A stretch of 64,000 nucleotides of DNA from Helicocarpus griseus UAMH5409. Its lineage: Eukaryota > Ascomycota > Eurotiomycetes > Onygenales > Ajellomycetaceae. Position numbers and translations under genes: made by a program. The stretch covers positions 62,001 through 126,000 of the forward strand of contig PDNB01000048.1 of NCBI GenBank assembly GCA_002573585.1, read 5' to 3'. This document shows positions 12,401 through 23,321 of this stretch, one piece after another; position 1 is the stretch's first letter, and the number at the start of each line of letters is the position of its first letter. Under the pieces are notes generated by a model. It searched no databases, was not told the origin of the DNA, and saw only the letters and a list, made by a program, of their open reading frames with translations.

Positions 12401-12439
12401 CACACAGGGTTGCGGCGATATGGAGCTAAACCCTTCGTG

Positions 12440-13521
12440 GCCAGCCCAAACAGTTCCCGACTGTCCCAAGCCTCAGCCATCCTCATCCATCCTCATCCTC
12501 ATCCGCATCCTCATCTTCATCTTCTTCCACTTCATCTCCTCTCCTCCATCCTCACGCCATCCTCCATCCTCCTCTCTCCCCATCCGTTTTCTCCTCAATC
12601 TATCTTCGCTTTTTTATCTCCCCTTCTTCTTTTTCCATTCCTTTTTGTCTCCCATCCCTATCCCCCTCGCCGTCAACCCACGCCCAGTCTTTGTAATTGC
12701 CCCCTCCGCCCCCCAAAAGCCCTTTTCTTTGACCTCCACCACCCCTGACTGGTGCTTTTCTTCGTCTCACATCTTACACGATTACTCCCCCGGACTACCT
12801 TCCTATTCCCTTTTGAGACCCTGCTCCACGTCTGCTGTCTCGACGACATTTTAACCTCCCTTCTTCACTTACGCCTGGCTTCGGACCCCTTCCGCGGCGC
12901 CTCTTTCAATAGATTTTTAATGCTGGATATGTTTCTGTGAAGACTTCTAACCCCCCCCCCCCCCCCGTCTGCCCTACTTAAAACCTACGGCTTCAACGTC
13001 ATTCCACCCCAAACGAAGCCCATAATCGAATCGCAACCTTATTGCCCAGATCGCCCCCTTTATCCAGATCCCATACCTTTTTGAAACCACAGTCGATACC
13101 GACTCGTACATTCCTTCGATTCGATATCAACTAATTGATTAATCCCAAAAACTTAACCGCGTCTCTGCGAAACACTTTCAAAGGTTACTACTTATCGATC
13201 GCACTGCGGCCCCTTAATCCGATACACAGACATAATTATCGTACAGCCAGGCCTGTTCCGACCGAGTTTTGGAGGTTTCTGTATTTGGGATTATTGTTTT
13301 CTCCACGACGCCTGCTTAACTGCTTCTGTCTGGATCGCAAGGAACCGTCGGAATTTCAACGACAGATCTGTGGGCTTATCGTTTGTCTATGACCTTTCCC
13401 ACACCGCAAGATTCTGCCGTCCCATATTATCCAGCCCTTAGCCGTCGTCATTTCTTCTCAGAGAGGAGTTATAGATTTTGAACTTAACATTCTACCTGGG
13501 CATAAGCTACCTTAATCTATA
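12440..13521 (+). promoter_or_regulatory. Long pyrimidine-rich upstream/leader region of the PUF gene
   Basis: From about 12440 to 12960 the plus strand is strongly C/T-rich, with repeated CATCCTCATCC blocks, ending in a run of 16 C residues at 12951-12966. CT-rich tracts just upstream of transcription starts are common in highly expressed filamentous-fungal genes. Several short open frames fall between 12752 and 13392 and would be upstream ORFs if the transcript starts in the CT-rich block. The start site itself cannot be seen from sequence. Confidence 0.5.
12951..12966 (+). repeat. Homopolymer C16
   Basis: Sixteen consecutive C residues directly after a CT-rich tract. It may vary in length between isolates or be a sequencing-sensitive spot. 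Confidence 0.9.
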
Positions 13522-16500
13522 ATGGCACCTACATCGAGACCAGATGGCCATCTCAACCTTAACTACCTCCCTACCTCGCAACCCTTGTCTGGCACCTCGA
13601 CTGGAAGTTCCTCACCTAATGAAACACCCGGATCAAGCTCTTTGAAATCGTCTTTTGGAGGGTCAAATGGTTTGAATAGCGCTGGAGGACCGCTTGGAGG
13701 TGCAAGAATGGGGGCCGGTTCCCCTTCTCATGAACTTGGTGCCCGTTTATTTTCCAAGAGGTAGGATTGATCGTTATTTAAAAGTTTTCCTTGCAGAACT
13801 GGCGCATCTCTTGTGGCTAACGTGGTGCTTCCTTAATGACAGGGCCCGAGAAATTCAGGCTCAAGAAGGCCTTGCGCCAAATATTTGGGGACCCCCAACC
13901 AGTGGCAACTCGACGCCTCTTCGTGAGAATATACCGGAATCCCCGAGTCAAGATGAATTTCCAGACCTTGTGCCCGCCCCAGACCACGGTCTCAATAGCC
14001 CTGCACGTCGGACCAGAGCAGGAACGGTCCCTTCTCGCTTCTCTCCAGTTGGCACACTTAATGGCATCAGCGCCCAGTCGTCATTTACCTCCAAAACATC
14101 GCGGCCTACGCCGTCCACGAGCCCCTTCCGGCCTCCCGCGGTATCCGGCGTAGACACTGCTAACAGAACTTCGGCAATTGGAGGCGGAAACAATACAGCT
14201 TTGCTTTCGCGCCTTCGTGCCGGATCAATGCCGCAACGTTCAAGCGTACTTGGTGGTCCCAGTCCTTTTGGCCCCTCATTGTTTTCCACCAACTGGTCAT
14301 CGGGGCGAGACAGAGCAACCACTCTGACAAGCATCAGATCGTCTGAGGGACCCACTTCACCAACTCAGTCCTCCTTTTCGAAGGATGGTCTCGCAGATGC
14401 AGATGTTAAGACTCTGGACTACCTTGGCCTTGCTGAAACACCCCAGCAGGCCCGAGCGCAGCTTGCACGTCCATCAGTCGATCAATTCATGCAACAACAG
14501 CATCAACAACAGCCGTCGTCTACATTGCCTCCTTTCCTTGCAGATCTGGTAATGATGAACAAAAACTCCAACCGGTTCCGTTCCTACTCGGTAAATGCCA
14601 AGGAGAAATATGCTGAAGATGACGAGGAAGCTTACGGGCCTCACTATTCGGGAGTCCCATCAGGAACATTGACACCTTCGGCTGCCGCAACTGCTGCCCA
14701 GTTGGCTGCTACCCAAGCCCAGATTCATCAACATAACCTGGCTGTACAAGCTTTTGCCAATCATGCGTCCGCAAGTCGCCCACGCGCCCGTACTGCTGGC
14801 GTCTTAGATACCCCTCCTCAGCGGTCCTCGATCCGCAACTACCTTGCCACCCCCTCCAGGCTTGATAATAGCCTCAGCGTTGCGGACTTACATATCTCGG
14901 AGACCGGGGAGTATGATGATCTCCCAGAAGCTGTTCAGATGATGCAATTGGGTGGAATTCAAGGCTTACGGCAAGGCCAGGACATTGCCGATGAAAATAA
15001 TCTCGATGGTCCTACCAGAGCATTGTGGATCGGAAGCATTCCCGTCTCAACAACAGTGACATCTTTGGATGCTATCTTCAATGTTTACGGTAAAATCGAG
15101 TCGACCAGGGTTTTGACACACAAAAACTGCGGTTTTGTGAACTTTGAACGTGTAGAAAGCGCTATCCAGGCCAAGTCCTTGCTGAACGGCAAGGAAATAT
15201 TTCCAGGAGCGGGACCCGTACGAATCGGATATGCAAAGGTTCCCGGTACATCAGGCGCCGGTACTCCCGGTCAAACAGGTGACCAGCAGTCGCCCACTCC
15301 TGACCCCAATGCTAGCGGCTTAGGTCGCGCAAGCTCAACCGAGGGGCAAGACGGAGTATCCGCATCGGATATTGCCGCAGGAGCGCCGCGTACCCCCACA
15401 ATTCCTCAACTGGCCGATTTACAGACTGAGATGTCCCAGATTGTGGTTGAATTCGACGCATCTGACGAAGAACTCTGCAATATCACAGCCAGTATTCAGC
15501 GAGCGGTGGCATACAATTCCTTTGTGGACGAGATTCCTCCGATTCCAGAACCTAGTCAAACTCGGGTCCATGATGCCCCTAGACTTCGGGATATTCGAAA
15601 GCGGATTGACAACGGCAATTTGGCCGTCAATGAGATCGAGGAGATAGCAAATGGAATGCTCCCGGAAATCGCAGAATTGTCTTCAGATTACTTAGGCAAT
15701 ACTGTTGTTCAAAAGCTTTTCGAGTATTGCTCAGAGCCTACCAAGGAACAAATGCTGGCTGAGATTGCTCCTCATCTTGCTGAAATCGGCGTTCACAAGA
15801 ACGGAACTTGGGCTGCGCAGAAGATCATCGACGTGGCCAAAACCTCAACACAAAAGCAAATGGTGGTAGAGAGCCTTCGACCGTACACCGTCCCACTATT
15901 TTTGGATCAATATGGGAACTACGTGCTTCAATGCTGCTTGCGCTTTGGTCCCCCTTACACAGACTTCATATTCGAATCTATGCTTAGTAGGATGTGGGAG
16001 ATTGCTCAGGGCCGATTTGGTGCCCGAGCCATGCGGGCTTGCTTGGAGAGTCATCATGCAACGAAAGATCAGCAACGAATGCTGGCTGCTGCCATCGCCC
16101 TTCACAGCGTTCAGCTAGCGACCAATGCCAATGGTGCTTTGCTGCTCACTTGGTTCCTTGATACATGCACATTCCCTCGTCGACGAACTGTTCTTGCACC
16201 TCGACTTGTTCCTCATCTTGTCCACCTTTGCACCCACAAGGTCGCGTATTTGACTGTGCTTAAGGTTATCAATCAGAGGAACGAACCGGAAGCTCGCGAA
16301 ATAGTAATAAAAGCCCTCTTCTATAGTCCGGGTGATGAGACTTTGGAGAAGATTTTGAGTGACCAGACGTCTGGTGCTACATTAATATTTAAAGTTCTTA
16401 CAACGCCCTTCTTCGACGAAAGCATGCGCGGTGAAGTTGTCAAGACGGTTGCCAAAGTTCTAACGAAATTGAAGACCACCCCAAGCCAAGGTTATAAACG

Positions 16501-17302
16501 ATTGATGGATGAAGTCGGATTGTCCTCCCGTGGAGGAAGTTCCCGGGATAATCACCATTCCAGGGATAATCAAAATCATAATTCTAATCATGACAAGAGC
16601 CACCATCGACCGACATCCAGGCAGCCAAGTGCCAACAGTTATAATGCCCAACCACAGCTGGAAAGGCAATATAGTGGCCAGTTCGCCCCAGGAATTCAAC
16701 CGCAGCAGGCGTTTGATTCTCCGACCGCCATGGCACGGTCCATTTCGTCAGAGCAGAGCCTTCCCCCTTACGATATATATGGCATGGGCGGCATGAATGG
16801 TGTCAATGGACTTATGAATTTACCGTCTATCAGCACGAATCCAGCTTTCCCACAGGAGTCCGCTCTTCCCCTGAGCCAACAACAACTTCAATATCAAGCA
16901 TTCCTTGCTGCCCAATCTCGTGGTATGTCTCCGGGAGGCTTTTATCCTCCTCAAATGCCGGCAGCTGGTTTCAATAGCTTCCCATCTGCTCCTACGTCCC
17001 TAGACAGCTTTCGAGCAATGCAACCGCATTCGTCGCCTATTCCCACCCCTCCTGCCCAGATGAGTGGAAGCCCGATGCTTCATCAGCCTAACTTCGCGCC
17101 ACCTCAATATAACCCGGCTGTGAATGCGGCCCAGGTGTATCCCTCGTATACACAGCAATTTTACCAATTGCCCCACGCCGCTCAGGTTCCACCACCGGGC
17201 GGACGTCGAGGACGTGTAAGTAATTTCTGCGCTTGACATTGGCCCTTTTGGCTTTCTTTTTGGTTCTGGTTGGCTGACTTATCCGAATGTCAACAGCGAT
17301 AA
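13522..17302 (+). CDS. RRM plus Pumilio (PUF) RNA-binding protein, Jsn1/Puf2-like
   Basis: Three exons: 13522-13760, 13843-17215 and a two-codon last exon 17297-17302 (Arg-stop), all phases consistent, giving 1205 residues. The N-terminal third is serine/proline-rich and disordered. An RRM lies at about residues 472-548 (RALWIGSIP as RNP2-like, NCGFVNFERVESA as RNP1-like). PUF repeats follow at about 640-970, with helices such as DYLGNTVVQKLFEYC, NGTWAAQKIID and QYGNYVLQCC. The tail is glutamine/proline-rich. RRM plus PUF is the Jsn1/Puf2 architecture of fungi, which binds mRNA 3' UTRs in the cytoplasm, often of membrane or mitochondrial proteins. The last exon is so small that an automatic annotation may instead run into the intron and end at 17236. 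Confidence 0.9.
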
Positions 17303-18882
17303 ACATGTGCAAATAAGTCGGATATTTTTCAAGAGTCCGTTTTCTTCTTTCTGATTTTTTAAACAAGCATTGTAAATTTCCGATATAAAGAGCCTTTTTC
17401 CCTTTGACACATGAAACGATTTCAAAAGAGTTATCCCATCAGTCCCCGACGCTGGATCGTTATGGGGTATGAAGATTACTCTGGGCAATGAGTCAGCTTT
17501 CCTTCTCATGATGGATTTGTTCCATTGGTTTTGCCTGGTCATACGCGATCCTGCCTCTCTTTCCCCCCAAAAATTTACTGTGGTGTTATTGTGTGCTCAT
17601 TTATTTCTTATCTTGTGTTGTCTTTTTGTATCTTCTATATTTTTTTTTTTACTCCGCTTCTCTTCTAAGATATATTTTACTCTTTTTGACTAAAATCGAA
17701 ACACATCGAGAGAACCTTGCTGTGGAATTTCTTTTGATCTGAGATGGTCTATTTATCACTTTGTATTCAACTAAATGCCTCATCTTTGCTATCTCTACTT
17801 GACCTTTTCACGAGGACACCATCAGTGGAACCGTTATGTGGGGGATCATTGCTCTGTTTGCATCTTTCTCTTTTCTTAAGACTAGTTCTACTTTCCTTGT
17901 CGCTGTTGCTCCATTTTTCTCTCCAGAAAAAGCCCTGTGGTTTCCACTATTGTCGCCCTCGTCACCGTCTACCTCTTGGTCAGAAACAAAAACACCGAGG
18001 AGCATTTGTCACCTTGTATGTAGGAGAGGTCTTCTCTGCGTTCCTGCCCATCTCGCCACCTTCCTCTGGCTTACGCTTTATGAAAGAAATGCCGTTGTAT
18101 GGGTATGGTTGGGGGAATGCGCAGCTTAGTATCGAGTCAATGTTTTCGTCCGCGTCGTCTGTCGAATTTCATTAACGCTTTCCATTCAATCTTCTTCTGT
18201 TCCTTGCTCTTCTTGCGTGTGTTGATGTCTTTGCCTTTTCCTTTTTTCCTTGGAACCTTTTTGCCCTCTGAAATGTTCACCTTCATTCGCTACTGAACTC
18301 CCGCGAACCTCGTCTTCAAGCAGCAGCATTCTGTAGAGTCAGGGAAAAAGAAATAAAAGCGCTTTCTTCCTTAAACAGAACAAGGCAGGAAGTGGAAAAG
18401 AATCATTCAAATGTTATGTATAAGTACATTTTATGCTTTTTTTGTCCGCATACTTTTCGTTTCTTTTCCTCTTTTAAATCTACACTTTTACCGAATTTGA
18501 GAATTAAATTGGTTTTAGATGTTGATGTATTCAAATTCCAAACTACACCGTCTCATCCATCGTGGTGCCCCATTTACAATCTCTCACATATTGTTGCAAC
18601 CCTTTTGCGGGAGACGAAAAGGACAAAAAAAAAAGGCATCTCTCAAAATCCGCCATCAATCAACGTATCGTCGTACGTTCGCCGCCCGTTCTGTTCCAAC
18701 TGGTAGCCGTTTCCCCCGAAGGCTTGCGGTTCGATGCCCTACGTATATTGATTAGGACTACAAAAACCCGTTGACAATCCCATAACAGCAAAATTTGAGC
18801 AAAGCACGGGGAAAGTCCCAAATGAGAATAAGTCATCCCTCTTCATACATCATCAGCATATTCAATCCGATACCCCGACCAG
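17303..18882. other. Pyrimidine-rich intergenic/3' UTR region, no gene recognised
   Basis: The stretch after the PUF stop is T/C-rich with homopolymer T runs. Open frames of 60-145 codons are hydrophobic and phenylalanine/leucine/serine-rich, as expected from translating such sequence by chance. It probably contains the 3' UTRs of the two convergent genes. Confidence 0.5.
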
Positions 18883-19717
18883 CTACGCAACCGGCCCAGC
18901 AGCGATGAGAAGAGTGTCGCTTTGTTTGTCGATGTGAAATGAAGGGTTATAGTGCGGCTTGCCTATTGAGCGTTCCACGTCGTTTAATTGATGTATCAGC
19001 CACATGGATTTCTGATTTTAACACACAAAACAGAGAGGAGAGTCATAGTCGTAAATGAAATGGGAGTTATGAAGGAGGGAAAAAAAAAAGAGAAAAAAGA
19101 AAAAATTCTCTCACCTCCCCAACAACCCAAACATCCACTATTCTCTCCAGTCCCGGATCTATACACTGCCTCATCACCGAATGCAACGAACTCATATCGA
19201 CGGCCATGCCCACGTCCTTGACGCGGAGGACTTTTGTAGGCGTAGATCCAGCAGTAGTAGTAGAAACCACTCCGTTATTACCGTTCATTCCCTTGTTTGA
19301 CGACGAAGGAACCCGACATTCCCCCAAATGCGACTGTTGTTGTTGTTGTTGTTGTTGTTGAAGAATTCTCCGCCCCTGTCCCGCACCGATAGTTCTAGCT
19401 CCGTTTCTGATGATGGTGGTCTGACGCTGCCTCTGCCCCTGCGTTTGCTGCAACAGTTGCTGCTCCTGACGTGCCTGGTTCAAGCGGGCCCTGGTCCTAT
19501 ACCAGCTCTCGCTCTCCCCGCCGTTGACGGCCCATTTGCTAGACTCTAGCCCGCCAGCGCCGGATGCTCTGCCGACTTTGTTGAAGGTGTCGATTAGGAG
19601 TTTGTTTAGGTCCATGTCCGTATTGATGTTGGCGTTGGCGTTGGCATTGTTATCTTGGTTGAAGGGGGGTGATGGGGTCAATTGATGGTGGTTTGGGGTT
19701 GGGGATGGGGGCTGCAT
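18883..19717 (-). CDS. Hypothetical protein, two exons, polyglutamine tract
   Basis: I do not recognise this family. Exon 1 (19115-19717) encodes an N-terminal disordered part rich in N, Q and P, then MDLNKLLIDTFNKVGRASG, a Q-rich stretch with nine consecutive glutamines, and a more ordered end with HSVMRQCIDPGLERIVDVWV. A donor GTGAGA at 19114 and acceptor TCAG at 19012 join, in phase 0, an exon reading KSMWLIHQLNDVERSIGKPH and ending at TAG 18883-18885. The joint gives 243 residues. Continuity of ordered sequence across the junction (conserved-looking charged and aromatic residues) supports the model. Without the splice the frame runs into a phenylalanine-rich intron translation. Confidence 0.5.
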
Positions 19718-20592
19718 GGTTGCGGTAGTTGTTGTTGGTGTGTTCTTGCTGGACTAACAGCGCTGATTGTCTTTTCTGCTATGATGGGCTGAGGTTTTGG
19801 TGAGGGTGCTGGTTTATTGTGCGTGAGCCTGGTTGATTGTGCGTGAGCCTGGTTGATTGTGCGTGAGCTTTTAGATGGTCTGGAGGAGGTTGGGAGGAAT
19901 CTTTGATGGACAGGGAAGTGAATGTTATGTAAATTGGGAAGATCAGGGTTTGCTAGGCAGCAAAAGGTTGGAGCTGTGAATGAAAACCATTAACACGAAA
20001 GCGATATGTGGCTAAGAAGAGCGTGGTGGTAGCAGCTGTTGGATTCTTCAATGAAAAATTGCGCGATTTTTCAGGGAGAGAGCAGTTGCTATGTTTACAA
20101 GCAAGAGAGCTGGCTCATTTGCATCAATATGGGAACAGCAAAAAGATATCTGATGCCTTGCAGTTGGGCAATGTATCACCAGGCATACCATGTATTGCAG
20201 TGAATAGTAACCCCTCCCACACATGTATACTCAACATGAATGGGTGAATAGCGCAGCAGGACTGTGCTTTGCCTCATAATATTAACAGAGCCCACCTCGC
20301 AGAGCCTCTCTTTCTATCAAGAGATATTCGGTGCAGCCGACCAGTGATCAAAATAAAAGATTAAGCGACCTGAAGGGTCAAAATTATCTATGCCTTAGAG
20401 ATAGAAAAAGGCTGGTATCATTATAACTGAAAAAGAAGAAAACGGGGAAAAGGCTTGACCAAACGCCAAAAATGCCAAATGTCATGGGATAGCATCCATC
20501 CCGCTAGCAGCAGTATCCAAGTAGCAAACAATAGCCGTTTAACTTCGGTAATACGTAAAATACAACACTAGGAAAAATAGTCAAATATATAG
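19718..20592. other. Intergenic stretch with a small tandem repeat, no gene recognised
   Basis: This region lies upstream of the hypothetical gene and downstream of the GT69 gene. It holds a three-copy 20-bp repeat listed separately. No protein-like reading frame was found. Confidence 0.45.
19811..19870 (+). repeat. Three tandem copies of a 20-bp unit
   Basis: Unit GGTTGATTGTGCGTGAGCCT occurs at 19811-19830 (one mismatch), 19831-19850 and 19851-19870 (one mismatch). It lies about 100 bp upstream of the hypothetical minus-strand gene, so it could be part of its promoter. Confidence 0.85.
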
Positions 20593-22215
20593 TCAATAAC
20601 CACCAGGAACAGGGAGAGTTTCCCAATTCTTTTGCCCCTTCTTAGGGTTAGGCACTATGACCTGCAGTTCACGGCGGCCACAGAAGCCACCAGTCCCAGC
20701 CTTGCGCTTAACAGCCTTGAAAGAACCTCCATCGGATTCATCAACAACCCAGACCGTCTCCTCCACTTCTTCTCCGGCCACTTCCGTCCGTCGAGGATTA
20801 AGTCTCGGCATGCCAGCCAGGGTATTTAGGATAGCGTGGGGAACGGAATAGAGTCTTTCGAATCTTCGAGTAACGCCAAGCCAAGCCAGGGTTCTCGTGT
20901 CGTATGCAACCCGCACATAGGGATTCATGTATATACCCGTATCAATAGGTTCTTCCTTGGACTCATATGGCGGTTTTTGAATGTCTGCATGTATCAAACA
21001 ACATTCCGAAGCGTCCCAATAGAGATCAGGCTCTGCTCGGAATCTCGCAACTGAAGAGGCACGGGTGGCTAGAGAAGTTGAGATTCGTTCATCATTCTCC
21101 CGTCTTCTTGCCTTATCCTTTTGCTGCTGGAAGAACTTTGCATCGAATGCAACCATCCCTCCCCAACAGCTCCTGACGCGCACGGCATCCTTCTGATCAA
21201 ACACATCACGTCGGCTCTCGGCTTTTCCCGCCCCGGAGAACCATGGGTAAAAAGGAATACCCATTGAGAACCCTTCCAGATCTCGCGTTGCAAAAGTGTC
21301 GTAGAATTTGAATGGATTGATGAAGTCAACAGCACAAGCGGCACGGTATTTTGCGACGCCATTTTCGTCGGCATTGGTAGAGAATAACAGTTGGATAGCT
21401 TCGAGTGGATCAAACACGATATCATTTAGATATAGCAGCCTATCGTATCGATCGCTGGCCGGGTCGTCAAGGGGGCGGAGCGCGCGGTTTCGCACCTCGG
21501 CCAAGTAGGCAATGCGCTTTGTCCGCTCCGAACCATCTGCGAGGGTGATACGTGGAACCTCCTTTATATCTAGATGCTCCTCAAATACAATCGACCTCTT
21601 GCACTCAACTTTTTTCTCAAAGTCTTTTAGCGCAGCTTCACCATCTGGACCACCATTCTCGTATATACTTAGAAACGTATTATCATTGCCGAGCAGGAGA
21701 ATGAGCTCAAGGACGTTTTCCGCCCATCTTCCACGGCCAAGCTCCCCATCCTTATCATATAAAGTAGCGGCAATAAAGACTTTTTCGTTCCGTGGGTTCC
21801 CCTTCCCCGGTTCTTTCGTATTTGCCTCCCGTCGGAGAGTATTATAATGGCCAGGCGGATAAGTGTAAGACGGACGAACGATGGCAGTAAGGACTGCAAG
21901 ACCGAGAATTATTCCAGATAATGCAAATAAAATAAAACAGAGCCGACGGAGGGATAGTCGCCGCCGGAACCCTGTATGCCTTCTCTTTTTCCAGGCAGCC
22001 TGGCCTGTTCGACCCCGGGGGGTTAAACGCCCAATGAAGGGGAATAGGGAAAGTATTCGAGATAGTCGGGAGGGTTTCGTATGAATGTAACTGGGACTGG
22101 CGGCGGCATGAGATTCAAAATCGGCGGCATCGAGATCGAAGCTATCTCGGGAATCGAAGGATGAGCGGCTGACGAGCTCATACTCGTCCGGATGGAGGAG
22201 TCGGGGAGGAGGCAT
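20593..22215 (-). CDS. CAP59/CMT1-like alpha-1,3-mannosyltransferase (GT69)
   Basis: Single-exon frame of 540 residues. The N-terminus is cytosolic and charged, followed by one membrane anchor (LCFILFALSGIILGLAVLTA, about residues 91-110), the type II topology of a Golgi glycosyltransferase. The luminal domain has KVFIAATLYDKDGELGRGRW, LLYLNDIVFDPLEAIQLL and CWGGMVAFDAKFF, the hallmark blocks of PF11735 (CAP59_mtransfer). In Cryptococcus relatives act in capsule and glycan synthesis; in moulds they are presumed to mannosylate cell-wall or lipid-linked glycans. The downstream end carries VIVPNPKKGQKNWETLPVPG. No lesion is visible. The exact acceptor cannot be told from sequence. Confidence 0.86.
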   Translation of the reverse strand: MPPPRLLHPDEYELVSRSSFDSRDSFDLDAADFESHAAASPSYIHTKPSRLSRILSLFPFIGRLTPRGRTGQAAWKKRRHTGFRRRLSLRRLCFILFALSGIILGLAVLTAIVRPSYTYPPGHYNTLRREANTKEPGKGNPRNEKVFIAATLYDKDGELGRGRWAENVLELILLLGNDNTFLSIYENGGPDGEAALKDFEKKVECKRSIVFEEHLDIKEVPRITLADGSERTKRIAYLAEVRNRALRPLDDPASDRYDRLLYLNDIVFDPLEAIQLLFSTNADENGVAKYRAACAVDFINPFKFYDTFATRDLEGFSMGIPFYPWFSGAGKAESRRDVFDQKDAVRVRSCWGGMVAFDAKFFQQQKDKARRRENDERISTSLATRASSVARFRAEPDLYWDASECCLIHADIQKPPYESKEEPIDTGIYMNPYVRVAYDTRTLAWLGVTRRFERLYSVPHAILNTLAGMPRLNPRRTEVAGEEVEETVWVVDESDGGSFKAVKRKAGTGGFCGRRELQVIVPNPKKGQKNWETLPVPGGY

Positions 22216-22442
22216 TGCCGGGCCGGTAGGATACTAATAACATGGGAAGGGCTACAATTTCAACGTAAATAAATTGTGCAAAATATTATTAATTAAAACT
22301 TTTATTATAACTGCAGGTGAAGAAAAAAGAAACATATGAAGACTAACGCAGAAAGGTTCAAAACTGAATGATGCCGATATGTCGATTTGTTGATGCTGAG
22401 GCTGAGCTCTCCAGCTCTACAGCATTATGTCATCACCCGCTA

Positions 22443-23220
22443 CGGCGGACGATAAGGGCATTTGAGCCAAGTCAGGTCCCAGGTGAAAAATCAAAATTTG
22501 CATTTGTCAAGCTGGCCTCATCATCACTGTTATCATCATCATCACATCACAATCATTGTCTTTGTAGATTAGTTATGTGTAGTTTTACTGTATACATCAA
22601 GTTACTTATTCTAGACATCATGAAAAGATATACAGAGAGTCTGAATGTTATGTACAGCTTATGTGCAAATAAGACATGATCACATATATAGAAAGAGAGA
22701 GAGAGAATGTGAATGAAAAAAAAAGAACAAAAAAAAAAAAAAAAAGACACATGCCTGTGCTTATAAGAGCTTATTAAACAGTAACTTAACTAGGTTTAGT
22801 TAAGTCAGTTAAGCATACTCACTAATTTCTAGTTAAGTTAGTTAAGATCACTCACTAATTTCTAGTTGAACTACTTAAGCTCACTCACTAATTTTTAGTT
22901 AAAGCTCAAGCCTGAGAGCTTTACAAGTGAAAAATGTCAAGAAATATCAAGACTTCAAGTCAGTCTTGACATCTCTCTTTCTACACATATGTCATGCTCT
23001 GTCTGTACATGAGCTGTACACATTATTCAGACCCTGTTTATATCTTCTTATGATGTCTAGAATAAGTAATTTAATGTATACAGTAAAACTACACATAACT
23101 AATCTACGGAAATCATGATTGTGGTGTGGTGGTGGTGAGGCCAGCTGGCAACAGTGTTAGTTTTCACGCATGTTTTCATGTTCCAGGTTGATTTGGCCCG
23201 AATGCCCTTATTGTCTGCTG
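22443..23220. mobile_element. MITE-like foldback element with about 245-bp terminal inverted repeats, TA target site
   Basis: The left arm (22443 to about 22695) and right arm (about 22972-23220) are inverted copies. Outer ends read CGGCGGACGATAAGGGCATT on the left and, on the reverse strand, CAGCAGACAATAAGGGCATT on the right. Inner parts share long blocks such as GTAGATTAGTTATGTGTAG and TTACTTATTCTAGACATCAT. TA lies directly outside each end (22441-22442 and 23221-23222), the target duplication expected of Tc1/mariner-type transposition. The 280-bp centre has an A-rich run and three diverged repeats of about 30 bp. No transposase is encoded, so it would be non-autonomous. Confidence 0.85.
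22800..22915 (+). repeat. Internal diverged tandem repeat of the foldback element
   Basis: Three copies of a roughly 30-bp unit built around CTCACTAATTTCTAGTTAAG, with point differences and small shifts between copies. It fills the centre between the two inverted arms. Confidence 0.75.
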
Positions 23221-23321
23221 TACCCCCTCTTATGACCGTGTTCTAACTTCTAGGGATGCGCTGTGCTTTTCTGTAAATGACCATGTCACTGAGCTCACTG
23301 AGGATGTCGCTCCATGGACTT

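Noticed and set aside
12951..12966. C16 run as a telomere-like or recombination signal
   Set aside because: No telomeric TTAGGG units nearby; it follows a CT-rich leader.
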